The notes beneath the pieces are model-generated. The model was not told the origin of the DNA, did not search any database, and was given only the letters and a program-made list of their open reading frames with translations. This document shows positions 17,305 through 25,383 of a DNA stretch of 64,000 bases, in pieces (within the stretch, counting starts at the first letter, position 1; every line of letters starts with the position of its first letter). This DNA comes from Bacteroides sp. GM023. Its GTDB lineage: Bacteria; Bacteroidota; Bacteroidia; Bacteroidales; Bacteroidaceae. The stretch lies in the NCBI RefSeq assembly GCF_014750685.1, contig NZ_JAAXGE010000014.1:186001-250000 (forward strand). Direction: 5' to 3'. The position numbers and the translations under genes are program-made.

Positions 17305-18498
17305 ATGGACAATCTTCAAGAAAAACTACATATATGGGCTTTAAATACAGTAGAAGTCTATAAAACGATGGCCAAGGAAGAGGAGAATACCAGTTTTAAT
17401 TCATATACATCTTTTTATACACAATCGGATTTAACAAGGCTTTCATCCAATCCGGAAATAGTAATAATGGCCACTAATCCGGGAAGTGCTGGAGGTTATC
17501 AGGAACAAAAAACAAATATAAATTGGAATCTTGATCCGAAAAAGGGAATGACAGCAGATAAGTTCTTACAGGGTAATCCTTTTTTCATTTCAGAGAAAGC
17601 CAAGTGGCATCTGTGGCGTAGATTAAACTCTATATTGCAATACGGTAATCTTGGACATATACTAGAAGAGTCTCAAAACTATGCATACACAAATCTTGTT
17701 TTCTTTAATACTCCCAAAGCATGTCAACTCTCTCAAAGAATTATAGAAAGATGTGCCCCTTGTACAATAGAACTTTTATCTATATTATCTCCAAAATTTA
17801 TTTTATGCCTGGGCGAATTGACAATGGACGTATTCTGCAAATTATCAGGTTCTATTAAAGAAACCCTTATCAAAGGGGAACTATCAAGAACCTATTGGAA
17901 TAATACATTAGTAATACACTTACCACACACAAGCAAATTCTATTCAAGAGAAGAGATGAACTTAGTAGGAAAAGGCATTTGTCTATTATATCAGAAGCCC
18001 TCAATCCCACAAAGTGAGTTTTATACGGAAATGTCCCCTTTGATTGAAGATTTGAAAAGAAAAAAAGAAGCTCCCGTAACTTCCTCAAAAGAACTTCGGT
18101 ATGCTATTGAAGATTTATTTAACAAAAAAATGGAAGAGTTACACTATGAAAAGTTCCGATATAATCCGATTTGTTTTCCATTAAATGAGCATTTACTTGT
18201 GTCTGTTTCTCATGATAATAAAGCTTCTGTAAATATTAGACATCGTGATTTTTATATAAATGGCAAAATACATTATAGGCAAGATTTAAACAATATGGAT
18301 GAAATTTATCCAAATTGTTCGGAATACGCTTCTATTTTACGTGATTTGGATTATACAATATATGCAGAAAACGTATGGCTTGGAACAAAGTCTATAAAAA
18401 AATTTAGAGGGAATAATGCAACAGAGATTGTTGGAAGTATTATAGAGGAAATTAAGAAAATAAGTATGACTAAACTTTCAAGCAATGACAACAAATAA
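17305..18498 (+). CDS. Uracil-DNA-glycosylase-fold protein
   Basis: The N-terminal ~225 of 397 residues show the order of UDG-superfamily motifs: IVIMATNPG (52-60) where the first active-site loop lies, LVFFNTP (131-137), a LSPKFILCLGE strand (161-171) and HLPHTS (205-210) where the family has HPS. The classic water-activating residue of motif I is not obvious, so catalytic activity is open. The C-terminal ~170 residues are an extra domain with no match I know. Such fusions may act as DNA repair or anti-phage base-excising enzymes. Confidence 0.5.
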   Translation: MDNLQEKLHIWALNTVEVYKTMAKEEENTSFNSYTSFYTQSDLTRLSSNPEIVIMATNPGSAGGYQEQKTNINWNLDPKKGMTADKFLQGNPFFISEKAKWHLWRRLNSILQYGNLGHILEESQNYAYTNLVFFNTPKACQLSQRIIERCAPCTIELLSILSPKFILCLGELTMDVFCKLSGSIKETLIKGELSRTYWNNTLVIHLPHTSKFYSREEMNLVGKGICLLYQKPSIPQSEFYTEMSPLIEDLKRKKEAPVTSSKELRYAIEDLFNKKMEELHYEKFRYNPICFPLNEHLLVSVSHDNKASVNIRHRDFYINGKIHYRQDLNNMDEIYPNCSEYASILRDLDYTIYAENVWLGTKSIKKFRGNNATEIVGSIIEEIKKISMTKLSSNDNK

Positions 18499-18595
18499 TA
18501 GATACATGTTTTGAAGGATTTTGTAATGCCAAGAATATACATATAGAAGGAGACGATACCACATAGATATCCCCCCTTCATCTAAACAACTTCCT

Positions 18596-19753
18596 TTATT
18601 TCTGATACCCATCCGGTAATATCAGAGAAATCTCATTCTTGTTTTTTCCATTCCGATACTTCTCCAGTTCCCTTTGGCATAACTTCGACTCCGTAAATCC
18701 CTGTTGTATAATCAATCTTCCCATACCCTTTAATACCCAGTTCATAATTCCCGGTAACTCTGTAGATATGATCTTCTGTGTCAGCTTAGGATCAATCTTT
18801 GATTTAGGTATCTGTACTTTGAAAGGAACAATGAGAAACCTTCTGAAATATCCGTCAGATCTGTCATTCGTCTTTGGAAGTTCATTCAGGCAGAAAATCA
18901 TCCTGGCATAGTCTGTAATAGTGACAACATCCTTATACAGAATCTTGGCACTTATCGGCTCCCCACTAGCTATACGCTTGAAGATATCACCAGAAAAGGC
19001 ATTGGGAGCTACATCAGAGCAAGTATTAAGAAGTTTACCTGCCAGATTTGCCCTACTGTTACCGCCAAATTCTCCACACATGTCAGACAAGGATTCATGG
19101 GAAACATTATCCCTTCCCAGGAGAGCTTCGATTATATCAACGAAGACCGATTTTCCATTGCATCCCGAACCGTACAAGAACAAAACTTTTTCAAGTTTCA
19201 GATCAGGCAGAAAAAGCCAGCCTATATACTCCGCCAACACCATTTGGGTTTTCTTGTCAGGTAATACTTCATCCAGGTATTTCATAAACATATGACAGGA
19301 TGCACCGGAAATACAATCATATGGAAGTACATACCTGAAATAATCAGTAAAAGAATGTTGGTACACATTCCTTATTCCTAAATCAAGCGTACCATTCAGG
19401 AAATTGATCTTACCCCGTGCTTGTGTTACTCCAAAATTCATCACTGTATACGGGAATTGCTTGAAAAGTCCTTCTATCATATCTCTTTGTGAGGCTTTGA
19501 TTGGATCACTGAAGATTTTCTGATATGCATCCCTAAGAAACACTTTCAAATCCAAGTCACTTATTTTCATCCAATGTGTTCCGGTATAGAGGTAGACACA
19601 TTGATCTTCGAACATCAGGAAAGGATGTTTTATACTGAAGGCTGCATTTTTAATAACAGTACAAACCTTAGAAAATAAATCGCTCCCACTTCCTGTTATG
19701 GTTACAGGTTTGATTGCATTTATAATACAAATCAATATTTTTTGAATATTCAT
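18596..19753 (-). CDS. D5/P4-type helicase-primase C-terminal protein
   Basis: This 385-aa protein matches the C-terminal half of phage/plasmid primases (D5_N plus SF3 helicase): a Walker A GSGCNGKS (195-202), a downstream acidic/hydrophobic strand and the sensor-like FCLNELPKTNDRSDGYFRRF. The primase part is missing here and is supplied by the next gene upstream, which encodes a BT4734-like primase. Together they would prime and unwind DNA of the element. It is the last gene of a six-gene minus-strand operon. Confidence 0.85.
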   Translation of the reverse strand: MNIQKILICIINAIKPVTITGSGSDLFSKVCTVIKNAAFSIKHPFLMFEDQCVYLYTGTHWMKISDLDLKVFLRDAYQKIFSDPIKASQRDMIEGLFKQFPYTVMNFGVTQARGKINFLNGTLDLGIRNVYQHSFTDYFRYVLPYDCISGASCHMFMKYLDEVLPDKKTQMVLAEYIGWLFLPDLKLEKVLFLYGSGCNGKSVFVDIIEALLGRDNVSHESLSDMCGEFGGNSRANLAGKLLNTCSDVAPNAFSGDIFKRIASGEPISAKILYKDVVTITDYARMIFCLNELPKTNDRSDGYFRRFLIVPFKVQIPKSKIDPKLTQKIISTELPGIMNWVLKGMGRLIIQQGFTESKLCQRELEKYRNGKNKNEISLILPDGYQK

Positions 19754-19803
19754 AATATTATATTTTTAATTTCATTTATATCCATCGTATTCTAAAACAG
19801 GGA

Positions 19804-20730
19804 CTAATGATAAGCGGAATGAATGATCCCCTTTATCTCACAACTGGAGAAACCATTCTTTGCATCTCTATAGTAAGCCACTAAATAATCTGTTGCAAAG
19901 TCCTCCGGAATACCATCGTTATAGAAAAAGTTTGCTAACACAAACAGATTCTTATTTCTCACGCTGGGATACATGCTGTAGAATTCCTCAAATAACGAAT
20001 GAGTTTCCAATGCTTTCTTTCTGATTTCCTTTGGATCAGTCAACAAAACAACCTTAGTAATATTCCTTACCGCGACTTTATCTCCCTCCGCTTCTTTACC
20101 TTTGGATGACGGTATAGAGACTGAAAGTTCATTCGGCTCTATCTGCAATGGAGCAGCTTTCTTATTCAGGTACAAGTCTGAATCATATGACCAAAAACAA
20201 GGGTGTGATATATTGGAGCAAGATGAGTCAAACTTCAAATCAGGTCTTCCAACTAAACCCAACATGTCACCGACATAATGGTATAAATCTTTATGCCGTG
20301 ATGATTCAGTGAGATTGTGTACTACCATAACCTTCAATCCTTTCCCCGATGGTGATCTGAATATTGACAGTACAAAAGGGAAATCTTTCAATCTATTTAT
20401 TTCAGCTTTCAGATTAGCTACATTATCAAGGTCTATACATATTACTTCCGACATAACAGTCAAGCCGTTATCTTCTCTCCTTTCAAAGGTACCGGAAGGA
20501 CAGAATACAGGTAATATTTTTACTTTCAGATCATTTCTTTTGGTGTGATCCTTCTCCTTCCGAATCGTTGCAATATATTTTTTGTTATCACCATTTCCGC
20601 TTTTGATACTATCTAGAATATCGAGTAATGGAAGGTGTTGGGGGTTCTCCTTTACCTTAACATTAGGAAACACGGAAACCATAATATCTTTTAGTTCCAT
20701 ATTAATCTTAGTTTTAAGTTTGACAATCAT
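19804..20730 (-). CDS. BT4734/VirE-N-like primase
   Basis: This 308-aa protein matches the N-terminal BT4734-like (VirE_N) domain found in Bacteroides mobile elements. It has an ICIDLDN strand with Asp100 and Asp102 and the FRSPSGKGLKVMVVH motif (124-138), like the metal-binding and nucleotide-binding parts of archaeo-eukaryotic-type primases. A C-terminal helical part (~255-305) resembles primase C-terminal domains. MELKDIM at residue 11 is an alternative start. It lies between the helicase-like gene and the D5 helicase, consistent with a replication module. Confidence 0.8.
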   Translation of the reverse strand: MIVKLKTKINMELKDIMVSVFPNVKVKENPQHLPLLDILDSIKSGNGDNKKYIATIRKEKDHTKRNDLKVKILPVFCPSGTFERREDNGLTVMSEVICIDLDNVANLKAEINRLKDFPFVLSIFRSPSGKGLKVMVVHNLTESSRHKDLYHYVGDMLGLVGRPDLKFDSSCSNISHPCFWSYDSDLYLNKKAAPLQIEPNELSVSIPSSKGKEAEGDKVAVRNITKVVLLTDPKEIRKKALETHSLFEEFYSMYPSVRNKNLFVLANFFYNDGIPEDFATDYLVAYYRDAKNGFSSCEIKGIIHSAYH

Positions 20731-20790
20731 AGTAACCTTTTTTCTTTTTTTTCTTATATACCATATATAGGATATTAAGATTTTCTGGTT

Positions 20791-22470
20791 CTATACTATA
20801 TTCATATATATCTTTCTTTCATTCAAGAATTTAACTAAATCATTATATCTGTCTTTTGCTTTTCTTGATTTAGGGATAATACTATAAAGTTCATCAAGAG
20901 TAATATTGAATGAATAGGTAGTCTCATTCTCTATACTATCTCTTATCTTTGAATCATAAGAATAAAGTAATACCATATCTATCATCTTCCCCTTGTCCGG
21001 TTTTGTATATTTCCTGCATGGCTTCTTTATACCTCCTATCTTACAACTAGCCGGAGAGTTCTTTATGAAATACTCCTGGACATCAGCCATCAGATTATAG
21101 TCAATATCAGAAGAGAAATAAACTTTGATCGGTAGCTTCGAATGTTGTCTGATCCGAATCCTGCATATAGTCTGGATGATAAGCGATTTCATATAATCCT
21201 TAAACTTACACTTGCAACCGAACATCTTATTTATATCCCCCACTATATTATCAGGAATATGCCACTCACCGAGAAATACAATATTCTGAGAATCCCTGTA
21301 TTCATTGGAACCTCTATCATCTCCGCTACCACGATAAATGACATCGAAACAATCCTGATTAACTCCGGACTCAATGAGGCATTCGCTAAGGAGCTTGGGA
21401 AAGTTATATTGTACCTTATCATCCTCCCTTTCATAATAGTCTGCATTACCATCATTCTTATGTTCCTTGAATATATCCAGAGACTTCCATGTGACAATCA
21501 AGGTCTTCTCTGAACTGCAACTTTTCTTGAGCATATCAAGTACGGATTTTCCAATAACCATGAACTTCTCTTTCGTCCAGTCCTCCTTATTCTTTCTCTT
21601 GAACGGCATATCGTATTGGATAAACTCAATATCACTATCGTAGCGTTTACCGGACACAGGAAGAAGTCTTAAGTCTGTTCCACTGAAAATACAATCAGCA
21701 GTTCCATCAAATAAAATGGTGCAGCTCTTGTCGGCAAAGTCTTTCAAACGGCTTAGGATAGGAGACAGACCATTCTCTAAGATATGCCGGAAGATGTATT
21801 CGGTTTTGTATCGGCTCAATTCATTCTTAGCTTTAAACAGCTTGTAACCACTTTTCAGATATGCCGCCTCCATTACATCGATATCCTGATAACAATGTTG
21901 ATACCATGTCACTCCTGAATCATCCTCAAACATAGTCCCGGTTTTTCCATAATGAGTTCTATGCTTGTCTATGAAAGTAAGTATATTCCTCATTTCTATC
22001 GGTATGTCAAAAGACTGTGGATAGAAGTTTATCATTTCATCTATCAGTATCAATCCTCTGGTTCTACTTCCACCCTCATAAGACAGAAACAGTTCGTAAG
22101 GATCTATAATAAGTCTTGCAGACGTAATAATCAAAACATCTGAATGGGCAAGAGACAGAGGAGCTGATTTATATTCTTCCATTTCTGCTATTCTCTTCTG
22201 TCCGGAATGAAGAACCTTGATACTACACCGTCCAAAAGTATATAGTCCATCCTTCCATTCCTGTAGCCTTTCATCCAGTTCATCCGCTGCATTCATTGTT
22301 GCAGTTATCACAAGAATACCTTCCCTCCACTTGTCTTTGATAATCTCCTGAATCATGGTTGTCTTCCCTGAACCACAACCGGAAGAGACGATATGAAGGC
22401 CGTTGCTGGTAGGGAAAGGTATACTACAACTAATGAACTGCATATTTCCTGCTTTAAACTCAATACTCAT
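20791..22470 (-). CDS. Helicase-like P-loop ATPase of the replication module
   Basis: This 559-aa protein has a Walker A SSGCGSGKTT (about 29-38), a motif-Ia-like VITATMNAADEL and a Walker B LILIDEM near residue 141. A C-terminal half includes TICRIRIRQHSKLP, which resembles the arginine-finger region (motif VI) of DEAD-like helicases. It is probably a DNA helicase serving replication of the element. Its start lies 209 bp from the next gene upstream, across a hairpin-rich gap. Confidence 0.7.
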   Translation of the reverse strand: MSIEFKAGNMQFISCSIPFPTSNGLHIVSSGCGSGKTTMIQEIIKDKWREGILVITATMNAADELDERLQEWKDGLYTFGRCSIKVLHSGQKRIAEMEEYKSAPLSLAHSDVLIITSARLIIDPYELFLSYEGGSRTRGLILIDEMINFYPQSFDIPIEMRNILTFIDKHRTHYGKTGTMFEDDSGVTWYQHCYQDIDVMEAAYLKSGYKLFKAKNELSRYKTEYIFRHILENGLSPILSRLKDFADKSCTILFDGTADCIFSGTDLRLLPVSGKRYDSDIEFIQYDMPFKRKNKEDWTKEKFMVIGKSVLDMLKKSCSSEKTLIVTWKSLDIFKEHKNDGNADYYEREDDKVQYNFPKLLSECLIESGVNQDCFDVIYRGSGDDRGSNEYRDSQNIVFLGEWHIPDNIVGDINKMFGCKCKFKDYMKSLIIQTICRIRIRQHSKLPIKVYFSSDIDYNLMADVQEYFIKNSPASCKIGGIKKPCRKYTKPDKGKMIDMVLLYSYDSKIRDSIENETTYSFNITLDELYSIIPKSRKAKDRYNDLVKFLNERKIYMNIV

Positions 22471-22513
22471 CGTGTATTTGTTTAGAAATATAAATTAATA
22501 TCCACCTAAAACA

Positions 22514-22600
22514 CCCCTACTCTTTGCTATGTCCGGGATATTTTCAGACATAGAAGGGGCTGTGACAGGAGGTGAACGACCTCTTGCCTGAATAAATAAT
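22514..22600. repeat. Paired hairpins between replication genes
   Basis: CCCCT (22514-22518) and CTATGTC (22527-22533) pair with GACATAG (22547-22553) and AGGGG (22555-22559). A second small inverted repeat, CAGGAGGT/ACCTCTTG, follows at about 22567-22590. They may stabilise or attenuate the minus-strand operon mRNA or mark an origin region. The first is clear; the function is not. Confidence 0.4.
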
Positions 22601-22679
22601 ACCCTCATGTTTTTTGAAATTATAGAAAGAGAATAGTTATATCTTATCCAATATCACTCCTCGTCTACCGGTTAGAAAA

Positions 22680-23612
22680 TTATGGATTCTGATTCTTCAA
22701 GAACCGCCCAACTACACTTTTGGAAATACCGAGCATGTCCGCGATTGCACGTACACTCTTACCCTCTGAACTCAACTCTAAAATGTTTTGCCCAATAAGT
22801 CCAGTAATCACACCACGATCAGTCTGCTTCGTTTCAAGATGATTCAATTCATCATCAAATTCTACGAACTCAAAATGAAGATAAGGAGACTCTTCCAAAT
22901 TCATAACAGCAACTCCTGGCATTTTCATTGTACTACGTGTCTTCAATTGTTTCAAGTACTTAGTCTCCGGTCCTACATTAGAATCACCTATGGCAACTAT
23001 ACTGTCAGCATAGTTACTGATAATAGAACTACCCTGTATATTATTGATTTCGATAGGATTTCTCCTGTTGTGTTTATGAAAGTGTGCAACCAGTATGATT
23101 GTTAGCCTGAATACTTCCTTGAGATATTTCAATCTTTCCATTACCTTTTTTACAACGGATGATGATATGGTATTATCCATCAAAACCATCAAATTATCAA
23201 TAATCAGTAGTTCAGGATGGTGGATAGATACCAGTTTTTCTATGTTCCCTAGTTTATCTTCAGTAGAGCACCCACGTACAAAAGAATTAAGATGTGCCCG
23301 TTTTACACTAGCGGAAACATCAGCCGGGATACCAACATAACGTCTGGCTACTTGAGAATCTGACATTTCAAAATCAATATAAAGAGTATTCCTGATTCTA
23401 TCGCTGATCGGTTCGTCCCAATAAGAAATATTTGAAGCATTGGCAAAAGCAATATCACAACAAAGGACCGTTTTCCCATTATTGGTAGCTGCTCCCACTA
23501 TGGCAAGTTCACCCTCCTTGATAAAGTCGCCAAAAACAGCTCCCGGTTCCTCGAAATTGCTCTTGTCATCAATTACCTCTTTTAATGTCTGTATAATGAA
23601 TATATTATCCAT
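22680..23612 (-). CDS. RepA/RecA-fold ATPase with C-terminal HTH
   Basis: This 310-aa protein has the RecA-like core of RepA/KaiC helicases. It carries a Walker A GAATNNGKT (40-48), an LYIDFEMS strand, a Walker B ELLIIDNLMVL and a VAHFHKHN segment like motif H3. The last ~25 residues (GKSVRAIADMLGISKSVVGRFL) form a resolvase-like HTH, an addition that would bind DNA specifically, for example at the origin. In its operon it is the natural replicative helicase or initiator. Confidence 0.8.
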   Translation of the reverse strand: MDNIFIIQTLKEVIDDKSNFEEPGAVFGDFIKEGELAIVGAATNNGKTVLCCDIAFANASNISYWDEPISDRIRNTLYIDFEMSDSQVARRYVGIPADVSASVKRAHLNSFVRGCSTEDKLGNIEKLVSIHHPELLIIDNLMVLMDNTISSSVVKKVMERLKYLKEVFRLTIILVAHFHKHNRRNPIEINNIQGSSIISNYADSIVAIGDSNVGPETKYLKQLKTRSTMKMPGVAVMNLEESPYLHFEFVEFDDELNHLETKQTDRGVITGLIGQNILELSSEGKSVRAIADMLGISKSVVGRFLKNQNP

Positions 23613-23660
23613 AATTCTGTAAATTGAGGGGCGATAAATACTACCGCCCCAAAGTTTAAA

Positions 23661-24815
23661 TTAGCTATAAAAAATCTTATCAAACAAGGTGCACAACACA
23701 ATCTCAGTTGTCATAGTTTTGTCACCTCTGACACCTCTGGCGTCCTGTAACTCTGCAATACCCTTCGGATCAATAGCGGAAAATGCCCGGCTGATTTGCA
23801 GAAGAACCTCATCTTTATCCTCTGCCTGCCTAAATTTATTACAGGTCCACCGGGCAAGAGGTACACCTTTCAGTACCCTGGCCGAAGCGTTTCCAACGAA
23901 AATACCCTGATAAAGTTCCAAAGCTTTCTGCATGTAACTAACCAGATCTGTATCAACACTCACTGCCTGCCCCTTATTGATTTTAGTCACATCTTCCCTG
24001 GACAATTCCTTGCCGTAGACATAATGTGCAGCGGCTTTAACCACAAAACCTTCCTTCTGTAACTCATTGTAAAGTTTTGCACTAGGATCATTATACACTG
24101 TAACAGCGTAGCTTATTAGTTGTGCATTTGATGGCTTCTCTACATCAAAATTGATAGAAACGAATTGCTGCTGAAAAAGCTTAGGATCACGAATATCCTC
24201 ATAAAAGAAGGGAAAGTCAAAAGGTTTGTAAGTAGGATCTTTCTTTGCCTCTTCCAAGTCCAGATTATGTCCTTCTCTTCGTCCGTTACCATCCATTACA
24301 ACATAATAGGGATCTAGTAACGCGTCTGGAACCTCCTCCGAATTCCCGGTTTTCGGATTATCAATTACAAGAGTGTATCCGGCAGCTTTTACAACTCTGG
24401 CACCTACATATTTAGCAGGTTGGGCCATACCTACCGAGCGACATCTCCTTTGCCATTTTACCGCACGACCGAGACTGTCCCGGTTTTCCTTTATATAGCA
24501 TTCCTTTAAACCTAACATTTTGTTACGGTTATAGAGAACTCCTTCTACCAAAGCTGTCCCATCCCACATTGCAAGATAGGGATTCTTCAAGGCTGTCCCA
24601 CTTAGTACTGTCCCACTTGATGCTGTCCCACTTGATATGTCACCTATTGGGACACTTGTTATTGGGACACCTCGCGTATCCGCTTCCTTCGCGCTAACAT
24701 TACTATCAGGTGTAGCACTCCCCTGAGGTTTAATACCAATATTATCACTCTCTACTTCTTTAGCGACTTTCTGTTCCGTTACGATCACAGAAGTCTCATT
24801 ATTTTCAATTTTCAT
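23661..24815 (-). CDS. Hypothetical protein of the replication module
   Basis: I do not recognise this 384-aa protein. Residues 1-75 are low in complexity and contain repeats (SSGTA, SSGTV, LSGTA), and the DNA encoding them carries six copies of a 7-bp motif. The rest is mixed alpha/beta with a conserved-looking WQRRCRSVGMAQPAKYVGAR segment. Position 8 bp after the DUF3853 gene and before the RepA-like gene suggests a role in replication or partition, for example as an origin-binding protein. That is inference. Confidence 0.5.
   Translation of the reverse strand: MKIENNETSVIVTEQKVAKEVESDNIGIKPQGSATPDSNVSAKEADTRGVPITSVPIGDISSGTASSGTVLSGTALKNPYLAMWDGTALVEGVLYNRNKMLGLKECYIKENRDSLGRAVKWQRRCRSVGMAQPAKYVGARVVKAAGYTLVIDNPKTGNSEEVPDALLDPYYVVMDGNGRREGHNLDLEEAKKDPTYKPFDFPFFYEDIRDPKLFQQQFVSINFDVEKPSNAQLISYAVTVYNDPSAKLYNELQKEGFVVKAAAHYVYGKELSREDVTKINKGQAVSVDTDLVSYMQKALELYQGIFVGNASARVLKGVPLARWTCNKFRQAEDKDEVLLQISRAFSAIDPKGIAELQDARGVRGDKTMTTEIVLCTLFDKIFYS
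24555..24669. repeat. Cluster of TGTCCCA/TGGGACA motifs (iteron-like)
   Basis: TGTCCCA occurs at 24555, 24594, 24609 and 24624, and its complement TGGGACA at 24648 and 24663. Distances are 39, 15, 15, 24 and 15 bp. The cluster lies inside the 384-aa gene of the replication module and encodes its low-complexity part. Confidence 0.55.
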
Positions 24816-24822
24816 AATGCAA

Positions 24823-25158
24823 TTATTTGAAATACTTACGTCCCCAGTTCTTATTAGATATTCTAAGTAAATCTAACGCCAGGTCAGCATCAATCACTAT
24901 GATTTTGCCATTCTGAGAAATAGCTGCATCAAGTACACCACTACTCTTAATACGTTGAGCAGTAGAAGATGAAGCTCCCAACAGTTTGGCCAACCCTTTA
25001 ATACCATAGACATAATGCTTTTTACTTGACGAAAAGGGATCGCCTTTAACTTCCTTACCAGGCTCATTAATAAAGCCTAATGCTTCTTTCATCACACTAG
25101 CCAAATCTTCTACAGTGCTATCGGAAGAAAGCAGTTCTTTTAATTTTAGATTTTTCAT
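24823..25158 (-). CDS. DUF3853-type DNA-binding protein
   Basis: This 111-aa protein matches the Bacteroides family DUF3853, typically found first in the replication operon of integrative elements. Residues ~48-105 contain an excisionase-like HTH (YGIKGLAKLLGASSSTAQRI) and a C-terminal wing with IDADLALDLLR. It may regulate the operon or direct excision. It opens the six-gene minus-strand unit, with 225 bp of upstream sequence for its promoter. Confidence 0.8.
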   Translation of the reverse strand: MKNLKLKELLSSDSTVEDLASVMKEALGFINEPGKEVKGDPFSSSKKHYVYGIKGLAKLLGASSSTAQRIKSSGVLDAAISQNGKIIVIDADLALDLLRISNKNWGRKYFK

Positions 25159-25292
25159 ATTATTATTTTTTCTACTGAGAGTTTATAGTCAGAACCGTAT
25201 ACATGTATTTCATAGCTATCGTTCTGATTACGGATGCAAAGAAATAACATTAAGAAATACAAAATTAAGAGGAGGAATAGAAAAAGAGATCA

Positions 25293-25343
25293 TCAAAAAA
25301 AGAACTCCCTGTAAAACAGCGTAATAGCTATCTTACAAGGAGA
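25293..25343 (-). terminator. Terminator after the 632-aa gene
   Basis: Read on the minus strand, CTCCTTGTAA (25343-25334) pairs with TTACAGGGAG (25315-25306) with one mismatch, and TTCTTTTTTTG follows. It ends transcription of the gene at 25384-27282 before the replication operon. Confidence 0.75.
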
Positions 25344-25383
25344 TCAGAGACTATAAAATAGGAATGGATCAGGAACGGGTTAT

